Below, in pieces: positions 62,771 to 64,000 of a stretch of DNA of 64,000 nt. The position numbers and the translations under genes were made by a program. The DNA comes from Rana temporaria (lineage: Eukaryota; Chordata; Amphibia; Anura; Ranidae), in NCBI RefSeq assembly GCF_905171775.1, contig NC_053492.1, positions 325,443,645 through 325,507,644 on the forward strand, written 5' to 3'. Below the pieces are notes generated by a model. The model was not told where the DNA came from, did not search any database, and saw only the letters and a program-made list of their open reading frames with translations. The number at the start of each line of letters is the position of its first letter. Positions within the stretch are counted from its first letter, which is position 1.

Positions 62771-64000
62771 GCGGGGGCGTGGCCGGGATGTGAAAGGGAG
62801 CAGACGTGCGTTAGCTGAGCTCCGCTCTTACCCTCATCCTGACTAACTTTCAGCGCAGATTCCTGCATCCAGCACCCGTTCCGCAGGCACCCTGGGGGGG
62901 AAGAAGACACCCGGTCCCCCGAGAGCCCCTCCGCTGTCGCCGGGCAAGCTCCGTTCGTCCTCGACGCCTGGAGCTCGGGTCGCGACGGCCATCTTGCCCA
63001 CGAGGCTCTCAGCCTTGGAGATGTCCGTTGATTTTCCACCCCTGCCTAATCCGTCGGCATCCCAAGCCGCCTCTCATGCTGAACTCCTGGCAGCTATCAA
63101 GGAGGGACGGGACTCCGTGATGGTGAAGATCGACCATCTAGTGGCGGATGTAAGCCTTATTAGGCATGATATGGACAAATTCAGGGCCCGGTTCGCCGAG
63201 GCGGAGGGCCATATCTCTCAGCTTGAGGATTCTACCAGGGCCGACTCCAGGGATCTCCATGCCCTGCAGATGCAGGTCAGAGCCCTGCAGGAGAAATCCA
63301 TCGACACGGAGAATAGGCTCAGGAGAAACAACATCAGGATCCTGGGCCTCCCGGAGTGGGCGGAGGGCCCTAAGCCTGCGGAGTTCACTGAAACCTTTCT
63401 CATCTCCCTGCTGGGCCTACCAGTTATGCCACCTACGTTTGTGGTCGAACGGGCACACAGGGTTCCTCCTAAGCCTCCAATCCCAGGGGCCCCTCCGCGG
63501 CCTTTCCTGCTTCGCCTACTGAATTATCGGGACAGGGATCGCATCCTGGCGGCTGCCAGAGAAAAGAGGGATCTGATGTTTGAGGGAGCCAGGATCATGC
63601 TGTTCCCGGACTACTCTCCCGAGGTGCAACGCCAGCGCCGCTCCTTCACCGAAGTGCGCAGAAGTCTGCGAGATGAAGGCCTCAAATTCAGCCTGCTGTA
63701 CCCTAGCAAGTTGCGGGTGATAGATGGGGATCGCACGCGTTTCTTCACAGATCCGGAGGCGGCGGCCTGGAGGCCCGCGGATGAAGCATACCTCGTGGCA
63801 AGTATGGCGGCTAGTTTTCTGCTCTTCCTTGGGCAACCCTTTTTCCCCCCTCCCGTTGTGGTGGGGATTTATCATTGAGTTTTGTGGTAACAGAATGTGG
63901 CCTCTTGGATCTCGATGGAGATCGTTTTCCCCCCCTCCTTCGTCCTGATGAACTGTTGTATGTTCCTCCTGTATTCCACTGTGCCACTAACATCCGATGT
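62771..64000 (+). mobile_element. 5' part of an L1/Tx1 LINE (L1-C), runs off window
   Basis: Leader 'gcgggggcgtggccgggatg' as in L1-A and the 44341 copy, inserted in the satellite. ORF1 follows; ORF2 would begin beyond the window. Confidence 0.9.
62892..63878 (+). CDS. L1-C ORF1p, intact frame
   Basis: The frame is open from CTG 62892 (context CACCCTGG, where an ATG would be ideal) through GKKTPGPPRAPP to the stop at 63878, 328 residues. The first ATG is 63021 (MSVDFPPLPN), giving 285 residues. Coiled coil: VKIDHLVADVSLIRHDMDKF to LHALQMQVRALQEKSIDTEN. RRM: NRLRRNNIRILGLPEWAEGP, FVVERAHRVPPKPP, PFLLRLLNYRDRDRILAAAR. C-terminal domain: RIMLFPDYSPEVQRQRRSFT, KFSLLYPSKLRVIDGDRTRF. All three L1 ORF1 domains are complete. 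L1 ORF1 proteins form trimers on LINE RNA. No lesion seen, so this copy may be recent. Confidence 0.88.
   Translation: MGGKKTPGPPRAPPLSPGKLRSSSTPGARVATAILPTRLSALEMSVDFPPLPNPSASQAASHAELLAAIKEGRDSVMVKIDHLVADVSLIRHDMDKFRARFAEAEGHISQLEDSTRADSRDLHALQMQVRALQEKSIDTENRLRRNNIRILGLPEWAEGPKPAEFTETFLISLLGLPVMPPTFVVERAHRVPPKPPIPGAPPRPFLLRLLNYRDRDRILAAAREKRDLMFEGARIMLFPDYSPEVQRQRRSFTEVRRSLRDEGLKFSLLYPSKLRVIDGDRTRFFTDPEAAAWRPADEAYLVASMAASFLLFLGQPFFPPPVVVGIYH

Noticed and set aside
1..64000. tRNA, rRNA or bacterial operon features
   Set aside because: No cloverleaf, ribosomal motif or Shine-Dalgarno/operon layout was found; the sequence is vertebrate repeat DNA.

Overview
The window has no recognisable host gene, rRNA, tRNA, operon or CRISPR array. 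It is a eukaryotic, almost certainly vertebrate, repeat mosaic. The mix of Tc1 elements with long inverted ends, DIRS tyrosine-recombinase retrotransposons, Penelope-like elements (PLEs) with GIY-YIG endonuclease, Tx1/L1-type and L2 LINEs, an autonomous PIF/Harbinger transposon, hAT relics and many palindromic MITEs points to an anuran amphibian, perhaps a ranid-like frog. That assignment is inference from repeat content.

Layout. 1-2991: foldback element built of 77-bp tandem units, with a Tc1 copy inside. 3131-3354: (TA)n. 3.6-5.6 kb: decayed hAT transposase. 5.6-9.9 kb: pieces of three L1/Tx1 LINEs. 10-13 kb: MITEs and a MADF-domain exon. 13-24 kb: PLE territory, with two hammerhead-like ribozymes, PLE1 (+) carrying a MITE and a truncated Tc1, PLE3 (-), and a minisatellite shared with 13.2 kb. 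24.3-27.2 kb: an inverted-repeat pair enclosing an L2 LINE that holds a TTAA-flanked MITE that holds a TTA-flanked MITE.

27.8-47.6 kb is one old DIRS element (DIRS2, minus strand) expanded roughly fourfold by nested insertions: a solo LTR in its recombinase, a 10.6-kb PLE2 composite in its RNase H region (itself holding two MITEs and a 4.2-kb Harbinger transposon), and a palindromic MITE in gag that holds two L1 copies with abutting target duplications. Interrupted reading frames and target-site duplications allow the order of events to be read.

48.4-50.0 kb: a third Tc1 copy. 50.6-51.3 kb: a MITE that shares termini and TAT target duplication with the Harbinger element. 52.4-57.8 kb: a nearly intact DIRS element (DIRS-A, minus strand) with gag, RT-RNase H and tyrosine recombinase, inverted termini, and an internal complementary region that reproduces the joined ends. 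58-62.8 kb: PLE remnant, purine-rich minisatellite, long palindrome, hAT-like end and a ~340-bp satellite. 62.8 kb to the end: 5' part of an L1/Tx1 LINE with an intact ORF1 frame.

The best-preserved coding units are the Harbinger transposase (343 aa, one intron, DDE residues present), the DIRS-A reading frames and the L1-C ORF1. Nearly all others carry stops or frameshifts.
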